Under the pieces are notes generated by a model. The model worked only from the letters and a program-made list of their open reading frames with translations, ran no database searches and was not told the DNA's origin. Shown here piece after piece: positions 35,781-44,143 of a DNA stretch of 64,000 bases. The stretch is from Microvenator marinus (GTDB taxonomy: Bacteria > Myxococcota_A > Bradymonadia > Bradymonadales > Bradymonadaceae). The stretch lies in the NCBI RefSeq assembly GCF_007993755.1, contig NZ_CP042467.1, positions 4,426,001-4,490,000 on the forward strand. Reading direction: 5' to 3'. Position 1 is the first letter of the stretch. Each line of letters opens with the position of its first letter. A program made the position numbers and the translations under genes.

Positions 35781-37544
35781 ATGTCAGGCGACGTAACTTC
35801 AATGACTGGGCTTGTTCTGGACGGGCGATATCAAGTGGGCAACCTGCTTGGTGCCGGTGGTATGGGGGCGGTCTACCGTGGTGTTCAACGGTCTGTTGGA
35901 CGAAATGTTGCCATCAAAGTCCTGCGCGTCGGAGTATTTACGACCGAAGAGTCCAAGGTTCGATTTGAGCGCGAAGCTCAGGTTATGGCCGGTCTCGAAC
36001 ACCCGAATATTGTTCGTCTCTACGATTTTGGATCGCATGAGAAGGGCGTCTTTATGGTGCTCGAACTCGTCGAAGGAAAATCTCTCCACGAAGTTCTAAA
36101 GGGGCGGAGCCTCGCCCCGGAACTGGCGATGGAGATCGTTCGTCAGATCGCTACCGGGATGGCGGAAGCGCATGCACGTGGTATCGTTCACCGCGACCTA
36201 AAGCCCGCCAATATCATGATCACCTCGGACTCTAGCGGTGCGATGCGGGTGGTGATTTTGGACTTTGGTCTCGCGAGGCCTTCGCGCCAAGACGTACGCC
36301 TGACTACGAACGGTCTCGTCTACGGCACTCCCGAATACATCGCTCCCGAGTACGCTCGCGGAAATGAGTTTGACGAGACGGCTGAGATCTATGCGCTCGG
36401 TGTGGTGCTCTACGAAATGCTGACGGGCAAACCACCGTTTACGGGCGACCCCTTGCAGGTGCTTTTTCAGCAGGTCAGCGAGCCGACACCTGGTCTGGAT
36501 GAAGCGGTCGCCAGTGGGCAGATTTCAGAAGCTTGCGCGAACTTGACCATGTCCATGTTGGAAAAATCCCCAGAGAATCGTCAGCCGAAGTCCATGCTCG
36601 GGCTGGTGCAACGACTGGAAGTGATGGGGATAGGCAAGCGTAGATTTGTCCGCGAATTGGACGAGGGTTTGCGTGCTCCGGTGAGCGTGTCCAGACAGCG
36701 CCCGAAGCTCGAGCCTAACAAGGTCCGTGCGGGATCTACACCATTTTTGGAAGCGGACGACGCGGTCAAAGGGGCGTGGCAAGACTATGTCCGCAAAACG
36801 GGGGCTATCAAACTCGATGAACCCCTAGGTCAGGGGACCGTGATCGACCCAAACATCGATGGTTCGCTGGAGTTTGGGACCGACCCTGAGTCGTTGATCA
36901 AGACCATTCCGCGTGAAGGCGTGCCGCCGATCACCGAGCAGATGCAAGACCCAAGAGGAGAGCTGCCAACCATGCTCTCGGTTCCAGGCGTGGACCAGAG
37001 CTCCGAGATGAGTCGCTTTACGACCGAGCGGATGAACTCTGTATTCGGAAGTCGAGAAGGAATGGGAACCATTCCGGCTACGGACGTTAAGATTCAAGCC
37101 GCACCCGTACCCCCACCGGCCGAGCCGTCGCCGAAGAGGGCACAGCCTCAGAGCCCGGAACTTGCCTTTGACCCGAGAGAGCGGTTTTCGCAAGAGCGGC
37201 AACGTCCGGAGGAGCCAGCAAAACCCAAGACTGCCATACCGGCACGACTCATACTCGTTGTGGCCATCATCGTGCTCGTGCTCTTGGTTGCGATTGTGCT
37301 TCAGCTGAGAAATTTCGCGCCCGAGGCAGACACCCTCTCAAGAGAGGAGCTCCTCAAACTCTATGAGGAAGAGGCGGACGAGGCCGAGAAGGCTGAGAAG
37401 GCCGAGCAATCGACAGGGGAAAGACCCCAAACATCAAGGGCAAAGAAGACCGCACCGAAGAAAGGCGAGGTCATCGATCTTTTCGAAGGTGAGGCGGGTC
37501 AAGACGAGCCACCCTCAAATATTAAAATTGAGAGAGGACGATGA
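35781..37544 (+). CDS. Membrane-anchored serine/threonine protein kinase (Hanks type, PknB-like)
   Basis: The 587-residue protein has an N-terminal kinase domain: Gly loop LLGAGGMGAVYRG (residues 22-34), VAIKVL (K46), HRDLKPANIM (D139), DFGLA (D161) and APEYARGNEFDETAEIYALG. A roughly 200-residue Pro/Glu-rich linker follows, then one transmembrane helix (about residues 488-509) and an extracytoplasmic tail of about 78 residues that is acidic and Lys/Glu-rich. The kinase should face the cytoplasm. All catalytic residues are present. The M20 peptidase gene is translationally coupled (ATGA, 37541-37544), a notable pairing of a signalling kinase with a peptidase. Confidence 0.95.
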   Translation: MSGDVTSMTGLVLDGRYQVGNLLGAGGMGAVYRGVQRSVGRNVAIKVLRVGVFTTEESKVRFEREAQVMAGLEHPNIVRLYDFGSHEKGVFMVLELVEGKSLHEVLKGRSLAPELAMEIVRQIATGMAEAHARGIVHRDLKPANIMITSDSSGAMRVVILDFGLARPSRQDVRLTTNGLVYGTPEYIAPEYARGNEFDETAEIYALGVVLYEMLTGKPPFTGDPLQVLFQQVSEPTPGLDEAVASGQISEACANLTMSMLEKSPENRQPKSMLGLVQRLEVMGIGKRRFVRELDEGLRAPVSVSRQRPKLEPNKVRAGSTPFLEADDAVKGAWQDYVRKTGAIKLDEPLGQGTVIDPNIDGSLEFGTDPESLIKTIPREGVPPITEQMQDPRGELPTMLSVPGVDQSSEMSRFTTERMNSVFGSREGMGTIPATDVKIQAAPVPPPAEPSPKRAQPQSPELAFDPRERFSQERQRPEEPAKPKTAIPARLILVVAIIVLVLLVAIVLQLRNFAPEADTLSREELLKLYEEEADEAEKAEKAEQSTGERPQTSRAKKTAPKKGEVIDLFEGEAGQDEPPSNIKIERGR

Positions 37545-39022
37545 CTTGGAAAGGGCGCCTTAAACGAGGTGGTGCCGCTAGCGTCACGCTCTTTGTGATC
37601 GTGATCCTCGTGATCGTCTTCCGAGGCCTATTCGTTCAGTCAAAACAGCCGGTTCCTCAGACACCGAAAGAGTTTGAGCCGAATCAGGGTTTTGAGCAGC
37701 GACTTTCCGACGCCATTAAAATTCCCACCGTTTCCGACCAAGATCCGTCGAAGATGGATTTCGCGAAGTGGGATGAACTCTTCACCTTGATCGAATCGGC
37801 CTATCCGAAGGTGCACCAGACGCTTGCGCGTCAAAAGATTGGTGAATGTTCGTGGGTCTATGAGTGGAAGGCAGCCCAGGGGGCTGGATCGGTGCTTTTC
37901 CTCGCGCATACCGACGTGGTCCCCGAGGAAGAAGAGAAGCTCAAAGAGTGGGAGCATCCTCCGTTTTCAGGTCATGTGGACGACGAGTTCATCTGGGGGC
38001 GAGGCGCGCTGGACGATAAGGTCTCGGTGTTTGGAATGCTTGAGGCGCTCGAGGTCTTGGCGAGTCGTGGCTACAAACCTGAGCGCAATATCGTGCTCGG
38101 CTTTGGATGCGATGAGGAAGTTGGTGGACATTTAGGCGCAAAGGCGATCAAAGCTCATTTTGAAAGGGAGAATCGAAGATTTGTGTGGTCCATGGACGAG
38201 GGACATATCATCGGCGACGGGTTTTTCCCTGGGGTAGACCGGCCCGTGGCCTTTATCGGCCTGGCCGAGAAAGGGTTTGTGACCCTTGAGCTGAGCGCCG
38301 AAGGCGAGGGTGGGCATTCGTCCATGCCTGGAAAACAAACAGCTGTCGGAATTCTTGCTCGGGCCATTTCGAAGCTAGAGGAGAACCCATTCCCCGCGCG
38401 GCTCACCCCGCCGGTCGAAGGTATGCTGGCCCATCTTGCGCCTGAAGTGAACGGGCCGTTGAGATGGGTTTTTGCGAACCTTTGGATTTTGGAGCCCCTT
38501 GTTCTGCGGGTATTTGCTGGCAAGCCCTCCACCAACGCCACGGTGCGAACCACGACAGCTCTGACGGTGTTTCATGGCGGTGTGCGTGAAAATATCTTGC
38601 CGAAAACAGCCAGTGCGAAAGTTAATTTCAGAATTCTTCCCGGCGATACGAGAGAGGGCGTCTTGGAGCGAGCGAAGGAACTGATCGACGACGAACGTGT
38701 CAAAATTGATGTTCCAGAACGGGGCTTCAACTCGAACCCAACCTCGCCGTCATCGATTGACGGGCTGGGCTATGCGGTCATTTCGCAATCTATCCGAAAC
38801 GTCTGGCAGGATGGCGTATTTGTGGCTCCGTCACTTACGGTGGGCGGGACCGACTCACGCCATTTTGAACCATTGGCCGATGACACCTATCGATTTCTGC
38901 CCCTCGTCTTGACCCCAACCGACACGCCTCGAATCCATGGCGTGAACGAGCGGGTCTCCATCGAAGGTTACGAAAAAGCGATTCGTCTCTACGCCGAAGT
39001 CTTTCAGCGTCTATCCGAATGA
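37541..39022 (+). CDS. Membrane-anchored M20 metallopeptidase (PM20D1/CPS1-like)
   Basis: The 493-residue product has an N-terminal helix (SVTLFVIVILVIVFRGLF, about residues 14-31) and an M20 peptidase domain. Metal and catalytic residues are visible in LAHTDVVP (H123), RGALDDK (D158) and GFGCDEEVGG (E192/E193), and the dimerisation-type insert contains AEGEGGHSSMPG. Late motif GGTDSRHFEPL completes the site. The N-terminal anchor and about 490-residue length fit the carboxypeptidase S/PM20D1 group (hydrolysis of peptides or N-acyl amino acids), acting outside the cytoplasmic membrane. Coupled to the kinase gene. Confidence 0.9.
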   Translation: MTWKGRLKRGGAASVTLFVIVILVIVFRGLFVQSKQPVPQTPKEFEPNQGFEQRLSDAIKIPTVSDQDPSKMDFAKWDELFTLIESAYPKVHQTLARQKIGECSWVYEWKAAQGAGSVLFLAHTDVVPEEEEKLKEWEHPPFSGHVDDEFIWGRGALDDKVSVFGMLEALEVLASRGYKPERNIVLGFGCDEEVGGHLGAKAIKAHFERENRRFVWSMDEGHIIGDGFFPGVDRPVAFIGLAEKGFVTLELSAEGEGGHSSMPGKQTAVGILARAISKLEENPFPARLTPPVEGMLAHLAPEVNGPLRWVFANLWILEPLVLRVFAGKPSTNATVRTTTALTVFHGGVRENILPKTASAKVNFRILPGDTREGVLERAKELIDDERVKIDVPERGFNSNPTSPSSIDGLGYAVISQSIRNVWQDGVFVAPSLTVGGTDSRHFEPLADDTYRFLPLVLTPTDTPRIHGVNERVSIEGYEKAIRLYAEVFQRLSE

Positions 39023-39066
39023 GTGGTAGTGGCATTGTGTTGGTCTTTTGAGTACACTTCGCCGCG

Positions 39067-40362
39067 ATGAAGCTCTTTTTTCTTATTACATCACTCTTTT
39101 TCCTCTCGTGTTCGGACGGGTTTCAAACTCCCGAGGCTCCGGCTGATGCCGACCTTATGAGTCGAAATTTCGCGTTGGGCGAGCCTATCGACGGCTATCC
39201 TTCTTATGAAGAGAGGGTCGTGCTCTATTTGACGAACCAGCTCCGCACCGAGCCGCAAGCATTTAATGAGCAAGGGGCATACGCGCCAACGCCGCCGTTG
39301 CGCTATGACGCTGCCCTCGGCCGAGCCGCACGATTTCACGCAAAACACATCATCGAGGCCTCGTGCTGGTGCGAGGACCACTCTTCGTGCTGCCCGCTCG
39401 AAGCTGGGCCCGATGAGCCACAGTGTGCCCAACCCGCAAGTGGTTGTGGCGTGATGGATGCCGCGGATCGCGTGAGCATGTTCAGCCCTGCTTATTCCGG
39501 CGAGAACATGGCGATGGGCCAGCCCACGCCGCAGTCTGCGATTGAAGGTTGGACTTTCTCCGAGGGGCACTGGTCAAACATCAATAATGCTGGGCACCGA
39601 CTGCTTGGAACCGGCTACTACCCGACCGCCTGGGTTCAGGACTTTGGCGTCGGTGGCTCGCCGCCTGTGATCGGCGACGGTATTCATATGGGGGCGAGCA
39701 CGTCCTCAAAGTTTGGCATCACGTATTACCAACCAGGGACGGGCGGGCCGCGTGTGGCAATGGTCATCGTCAATGGCGAGTGTCACGATCTTGATCTCGT
39801 CTACGGCACCCCGGAACACGGTTCATTTGAAACCACGGTCAGCCTCGACCAAGGCTGTAATCGCTACTACTTCCATTTCACTGATGGGCAAGGAAACGAC
39901 ATCACTTACCCGTCTCGCGGAAGTTTTGGCGTGGGTGATGGGTGTGAGTTTTACGTTGAGGAGCGCCCCGCGGACACGTGCTCTCCGAGCGGGCAAACAT
40001 GTGAAACTGGAGACACGCGCGCCTGCTACACCGGACCCTTTGGCACCCGAGATGTGGGTGTTTGCGCCTCAGGAGTTGAGCGTTGTGTAGGGTCACAATG
40101 GACAGGCGAATGTCTGAACCAGATTGTGCCGGGCGAAGAAATTTGCGATGGAACAGATGCCGATTGTGACGGCGAGGTCGATGAAGGTTGTGAGGTTGAA
40201 GAACCCGTGGTCGAAGAACCACTTCCTGATCCGATAGACGCGCCAACAGAAGAATCGCCAACCAAGGAATCTGAAGGTTGCGCCTCGGCGGGAATGGGTT
40301 ATGTGTGGCTTTGGTCGTTTGCTCTCATGATGGGCGCGTTCAGTCGCCGGCGGCGACGGTGA
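39067..40362 (+). CDS. CAP/SCP-domain surface protein with MopE-type motif and C-terminal sorting tail
   Basis: The 431-residue protein has a signal ending in FLSC, then a CAP domain (about residues 40-220) with SGENMAMG and the family motif EGHWSNINNAGHRLLGTGYY. A beta module (VNGECHDLDLVYGTPEHGSFETTVSL) follows, then a Cys-rich RACYTGPFGTRDVGVC region and the MopE-type GEEICDGTDADCDGEVDEGC. The C-terminus reads Gly-Cys, a hydrophobic helix and RRRRR, the layout of MYXO-CTERM-like tails that anchor and process surface proteins. The tandem neighbour downstream is a diverged copy of the same design. Confidence 0.85.
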   Translation: MKLFFLITSLFFLSCSDGFQTPEAPADADLMSRNFALGEPIDGYPSYEERVVLYLTNQLRTEPQAFNEQGAYAPTPPLRYDAALGRAARFHAKHIIEASCWCEDHSSCCPLEAGPDEPQCAQPASGCGVMDAADRVSMFSPAYSGENMAMGQPTPQSAIEGWTFSEGHWSNINNAGHRLLGTGYYPTAWVQDFGVGGSPPVIGDGIHMGASTSSKFGITYYQPGTGGPRVAMVIVNGECHDLDLVYGTPEHGSFETTVSLDQGCNRYYFHFTDGQGNDITYPSRGSFGVGDGCEFYVEERPADTCSPSGQTCETGDTRACYTGPFGTRDVGVCASGVERCVGSQWTGECLNQIVPGEEICDGTDADCDGEVDEGCEVEEPVVEEPLPDPIDAPTEESPTKESEGCASAGMGYVWLWSFALMMGAFSRRRRR

Positions 40363-40378
40363 AATATTGAGGAATGTT

Positions 40379-42223
40379 ATGAAAAGAGCGTTGATTGTCG
40401 CGCCATTGCTTGCGCTTGGGTGTACCACGGACGTGGAAAAACCCGCTCCAGATACTGAGACTCAGGGCCAGAACTTAGGCGAGTCGACTCAGGCTTATTA
40501 TTTCTCGGGCATCGGTGCCGGTGAGATGCCGACCATGCAAGAACGCGTGGCGATTCACCTCGCAAACCGCGTCAGAACTGCCCCTTACGTTTGGGGTATC
40601 CAGACCGAAGAGGGTGAGCCGGTCGACCCAATTGCTGCTTTGACATACCAGCCCTTCTTCGCTGAAGCAGGCCGCTGGCAAGGCGCTCACGCGATTCAGT
40701 ATCAGTGTTTCTGTACCCCGGGCATGATGCCGGCCCCTCAAGATTACAACACGTGTTGTGAAATGGGCCTGAAGAATGGTGAGGTCCAGTGCGTTGGGCC
40801 GATCACGACCTGTGAAGAAGGCACTGAAGAGGCAGACCGCTGGGCTCTCTTGAACAGAGGTCCCGGTGTCATCAACAACGAATTCTTCTGGCCAGGTGAT
40901 TTGCCTGCCGGAATCCCAACGCTTCCAGGCGAGCTGGCGGCGAACTTCTTGGTGCAGAACTCACTCGGCGCGCTTTTTAGCCCTCGAGATCGCGCAGCAG
41001 CGTTCTCTCAAGTCAATACACCGATTATCCCTCAGGAATGCCAACCACAGTTTGAGCCATGCGCTCAGGGCATTTGTACCGATATCGATACCGGTGCAAA
41101 TGAGTGCGATACGGCTCTGAATCCGGATTGTCTGGGGCTCTGCCTTGGGACCGACGAAAACCCAGCACCTCCTTGCACCCTCAACGAGCCTTTGGACCCC
41201 GAGATCTGTAACCCGGACGAGTGGCAACAAGCGTTCTATTGGACTTTTGCCTTCGGTGGCAGCCGCGATCCGGTGCCAGTGCTCTCTGATGGTGTTGCGT
41301 TCCAACCTGGATTCACCGCGACAGAACAGAACCCAGAAGGCACGTTCGGTGTTGTAGAGCCAGGGGAAGTCCTCTTCTCTGTTCGCTACCACCAGCCCGT
41401 TGGTGCCCCGCAATCTTTGAAGTTGGCCATGAACGGGTCGTGTTTCGACATGGATCTTTGGGTCGAGCCTCCAACCGAAATGGTGCCTGTGGAGGGCGAT
41501 ATGGGTCCAGATATGGAAGACATGGGAGACATGGATCCAGATATGGACACCGATATGGGTGAATTCGAGGAGCAACCGGTCTTCCCATACTCTGGTCTTA
41601 CCTTCGAAAACGTCCAAAGCCTTACGGCAGGTTGTTACCGCTTCTTCTACTCGGCTATTGACGCTGAGGGGTTTGTGTACCGTTTCCCTTCGCTTGGTTC
41701 GCTTGGGGTTAGCGTAGATGCCGAGGGGCGCGTCAATCTCGAGGATCCAGAGTGTCCAACCTGGTCTGAAACCGTACCTCCCGTTCAATGTTTGCCAACC
41801 GTTGACGAATGCAACGCTGGTGAAGAACGGCCTTGTTACTCCGGTCGTCCAGGCACGCAAGACAAAGGTATCTGTGAACTTGGAACTGAGTCCTGCGAAC
41901 AAGGACGCTGGTCCGGTAAATGCGAAGGCGAAGTTCGTCCTGAAGCTGAAGAGACGTGTGGCGACAACCTCGATAACAACTGTAATGGTGTGGTCGAAGA
42001 AAATTGTCCCATCACACCACCAGACCCAGAGCCAGAGCCAGAGCCAGATATGGGCGCTGATGATATGGGTGCAGAAGATATGGGCGAGGCCCCAGCGCCT
42101 GGCAGCTCAGACTCCTCGGATGATGGTTGCGGCTGCGCCACTGTGGACCAAAAGCAAGACTCGCCCTACGGGCTCGTCGTCCTAGGTCTCTTTGGTGCCT
42201 TCATCCTGCGCCGTTTCCTGTAG
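40379..42223 (+). CDS. Diverged CAP-like surface protein with MopE-type motif and C-terminal sorting tail
   Basis: The ATG at 40379 is preferred to the TTG at 40367; it gives 614 residues with lipobox LALGC. It keeps the plan of the preceding gene: an N-terminal region starting GEMPTMQERVAIHLANRVRTAP, a MNGSCFDMDLWVEPP module, ERPCYSGRPGTQDKGIC, and EETCGDNLDNNCNGVVEENC. It ends with DDGCGCATVD, a hydrophobic helix and RRFL. It has inserts (about residues 120-290 with extra Cys) and a 'DMGxDMEDMGDMDPDMD'-type acidic linker. The CAP active-site-like motif GHWxNI is not recognisable, so it may have lost that function. Likely a tandem duplication followed by divergence. Confidence 0.8.
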   Translation: MKRALIVAPLLALGCTTDVEKPAPDTETQGQNLGESTQAYYFSGIGAGEMPTMQERVAIHLANRVRTAPYVWGIQTEEGEPVDPIAALTYQPFFAEAGRWQGAHAIQYQCFCTPGMMPAPQDYNTCCEMGLKNGEVQCVGPITTCEEGTEEADRWALLNRGPGVINNEFFWPGDLPAGIPTLPGELAANFLVQNSLGALFSPRDRAAAFSQVNTPIIPQECQPQFEPCAQGICTDIDTGANECDTALNPDCLGLCLGTDENPAPPCTLNEPLDPEICNPDEWQQAFYWTFAFGGSRDPVPVLSDGVAFQPGFTATEQNPEGTFGVVEPGEVLFSVRYHQPVGAPQSLKLAMNGSCFDMDLWVEPPTEMVPVEGDMGPDMEDMGDMDPDMDTDMGEFEEQPVFPYSGLTFENVQSLTAGCYRFFYSAIDAEGFVYRFPSLGSLGVSVDAEGRVNLEDPECPTWSETVPPVQCLPTVDECNAGEERPCYSGRPGTQDKGICELGTESCEQGRWSGKCEGEVRPEAEETCGDNLDNNCNGVVEENCPITPPDPEPEPEPDMGADDMGAEDMGEAPAPGSSDSSDDGCGCATVDQKQDSPYGLVVLGLFGAFILRRFL

Positions 42224-42228
42224 GCGAA

Positions 42229-42963
42229 CTACCCAACTAACGAGGAAGGAGCCCTCGTTGACACGAGTTCCAGCGCCAGTTTCCTTGCTTTTTCAGACTC
42301 GCCTGCGCCAATGGCCTCGGCGATGGTTCGATGAGAAGACAAGTTGTTGAGCTCCTCCATCAGGACTACCGCCATCAATTCACGCATCTGATCGTAGAGC
42401 TCTCGAATCGAGTTGAAGGCGAGTTGGTAGGCGACGTTTTGCGAACCTCGAATGACGGTCGCCCAGAACTCCATGTTTAGGTCTTGGCGTGCGCTCAAGT
42501 CGCCAAGCTTCATCTCTTCACAAATCCTGAGCAGGTTTTCAGCGATCTCCGGGCTTCGAATCGCGCAAAGTCTCGCGATATCAGCGGCCATGGCGCTTCG
42601 CATTTCCATCACGCTTCTCGCGACTTCAAAATCAATCTGACCATCCGCATCAAAAATGAGCGAAGAAATCAGCTCGGTGCCAGCGGTCTCCCAGAAGTCC
42701 AAGACTCGCGTAGATTCGCCTTGATGAATGGTGATGAGCTTTGCCTGTTCAAGGCGTTTGAGGGCTTCGCGGACGGCACCTCGGTTGACCCCAAGGGTTT
42801 CAGCCAAATGCCTCTCGCTCGGAAGTGTTTCGCCGGCCGCGAGCTCGCCCGCTAGAATTCTCTGTCTCAGTTGTTCAAAAACAGAGTCTGAGACAGATTT
42901 TTTCGTTATTGGCGTAAACATTTCGTCAACTCGTCGGTAGAATGCGTTCGACCAAGTGGTCAT
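42229..42963 (-). CDS. FadR-subfamily GntR transcriptional regulator
   Basis: The 244-residue protein has a winged HTH (VFEQLRQRILAGELAAGETLPSERHLAETLGVNRGAVREALKRLEQAKLI, about residues 28-80) and an all-helical FadR-type effector domain rich in Arg/Glu/Met (RSVMEMRSAMAADIARL, MEFWATVIRGSQN, SHRTIAEAI). The FCD metal site (D/N, H, H) is not obvious, so it may be closer to FadR proper, which binds acyl-CoA. The ATG at 42963 or Met15 (42921) could be the start. A perfect palindrome lies directly upstream (42967-42981), suggesting self-regulation; the divergent ferredoxin/SRPBCC genes are possible targets. Confidence 0.88.
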   Translation of the reverse strand: MTTWSNAFYRRVDEMFTPITKKSVSDSVFEQLRQRILAGELAAGETLPSERHLAETLGVNRGAVREALKRLEQAKLITIHQGESTRVLDFWETAGTELISSLIFDADGQIDFEVARSVMEMRSAMAADIARLCAIRSPEIAENLLRICEEMKLGDLSARQDLNMEFWATVIRGSQNVAYQLAFNSIRELYDQMRELMAVVLMEELNNLSSHRTIAEAIGAGESEKARKLALELVSTRAPSSLVG

Positions 42964-42966
42964 ACC

Positions 42967-42981
42967 AGATGAGGTTCATCT
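42967..42981. promoter_or_regulatory. Palindrome next to the FadR-type gene start, candidate operator
   Basis: AGATGA and TCATCT form a perfect 6-bp inverted repeat around GGT. It lies three bases upstream of the regulator's ATG (on the minus strand) and 90 bases before the divergent ferredoxin gene. The size suits a GntR dimer site; binding is inferred from position and symmetry only. Confidence 0.45.
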
Positions 42982-43071
42982 CGGGAATGTAACGAAAAGA
43001 TTTGGGTTGATTATTCGTGGACGATGTAAAAGAGTAGCGAGCAGCGTTCCTGCAGTTTCCTAGGAGTAACT

Positions 43072-43362
43072 ATGGCGTTTGTAATTACTGAACCGTGCTT
43101 GGGTACGTGCGATACCTCGTGTGTAGAATCTTGTCCGGTAGATTGCATTCACGGCCCGCTACCAGTGGACGAGGTCAAGGACCTCCAAGCCGCTGGTGAC
43201 ACTGAGGCCCTGGCGAATATACAGATGTTTATTGATCCAGACGTATGTATCGATTGTGGATGTTGCGTACCCGAGTGTCCCGTTGAGGCCATTTTTGAAG
43301 AGGACGATGTTCCTGGAAAGTGGTCGAATTTCATCAAACTCAATGCAGACTTTTTTGCGTAA
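43072..43362 (+). CDS. Ferredoxin with two Fe-S clusters (FdxA-like)
   Basis: AGGAG precedes the ATG. This 96-residue soluble protein has two Cys clusters: EPCLGTCDTSCVESCPVDC at residues 8-26 and CIDCGCCVPECPVEAI near residue 65. The arrangement fits a 7Fe or 8Fe ferredoxin, similar in plan to FdxA, with an insert between the clusters and a C-terminal KWSNFIKLNADFF helix. It would carry electrons for an unidentified reductase. The SRPBCC gene follows nine bases later on the same strand, and the FadR-type regulator is divergent. Confidence 0.9.
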   Translation: MAFVITEPCLGTCDTSCVESCPVDCIHGPLPVDEVKDLQAAGDTEALANIQMFIDPDVCIDCGCCVPECPVEAIFEEDDVPGKWSNFIKLNADFFA

Positions 43363-43371
43363 GGACACTCG

Positions 43372-43899
43372 ATGGCGAGAATTGATATTCGCGACCACAT
43401 CGCATTTGACCGAAAGACCGTCTACGAGACCTTTAGAGACCATCTGAAGGAGTTGCAGCCTTACCTCCCTACGATTGAGTCAATCGAGGTTGAGAGCTAC
43501 GACAGGCTCGATGATACGATGGTTAAGATCGTCAACATTTGGAAGGCCTCAGAGGGGGATATTCCCGCAATGGCGTCTAAGTTTATCAAGCCTGAAATGT
43601 TGCGCTGGACCGACCGCGCCACGTGGTTTGATGACCAGCATATCTGCAACTGGGACATGGAAGTTGGCTTCCTAAAAGAGGCGATTTCTTGCAGCGGTAC
43701 AACTCGTTATATCGAGAAAGGTAACGGGACCGAGGTGCATATCGAAGGCAATCTTCGTGTGGATGCCTCAAAGATCCCCGGTGTGCCGCGCCTGGTCGCT
43801 GGAAAGGTCTCTGATGTCGTCGAAGGCTTTGTGGTCAAAATGATCACTCCCAACCTCAAAGAAGTGAATCGCGGCTGCGAAAAGCATCTTTCGAAGTAG
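43372..43899 (+). CDS. SRPBCC/START-fold protein (DUF2505-like)
   Basis: AAGGA precedes the ATG. The 175-residue protein reads as a helix-grip fold: IRDHIAFDRKTVYETFRDHLKELQPYLPTIESIEVESYDRLDDTMVKIVNIWKA at the start, a central WTDRATWFDDQHICNWDMEV, and a long C-terminal amphipathic helix (VAGKVSDVVEGFVVKMITPNLKEVNRG). Such proteins bind hydrophobic ligands in a cavity. It is probably co-transcribed with the ferredoxin. The ligand and role are unknown. Confidence 0.75.
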   Translation: MARIDIRDHIAFDRKTVYETFRDHLKELQPYLPTIESIEVESYDRLDDTMVKIVNIWKASEGDIPAMASKFIKPEMLRWTDRATWFDDQHICNWDMEVGFLKEAISCSGTTRYIEKGNGTEVHIEGNLRVDASKIPGVPRLVAGKVSDVVEGFVVKMITPNLKEVNRGCEKHLSK

Positions 43900-43955
43900 T
43901 TGGCCCACCCTTTGCAGTCTGTTGGCGTCGATGAAGACGTTCAACGGAGCAAATC

Positions 43956-44063
43956 GTGAAAGAATTAGAAAGACATGATATCTCAGGCATCGCCGCCCAG
44001 GTATGCCTGAGCCTCGCCTTGCACATGGCCCTCATCGGTGGCGCAATTTGGCTGGTCACCTAA
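43956..44063 (+). CDS. Small 35-residue membrane ORF
   Basis: A GTG at 43956 is preceded by ACGGAG (43944-43949) at six bases and opens a 35-codon frame ending in TAA. The product has a charged start (MKELERHDISG) and one hydrophobic helix (IAAQVCLSLALHMALIGGAIWLV). It fills most of the gap between the SRPBCC gene and the DUF2914 gene, all on the same strand. Real translation is plausible but unproven; no family is known to me. Confidence 0.5.
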   Translation: MKELERHDISGIAAQVCLSLALHMALIGGAIWLVT

Positions 44064-44143
44064 AGAAATAAATTTCTTATCGCTTGAGGTTTTGCCACGC
44101 CCGTCTGCATTGATTTGTGTTTTCAGGCGAGAAAGGCAATACG

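Noticed and set aside
40961-41902. Minus-strand frame of 313 codons opposite the second CAP/MopE gene
   Set aside because: The plus-strand gene has a lipobox, Cys motifs and a sorting tail; the antisense frame has no recognisable feature or ribosome site.
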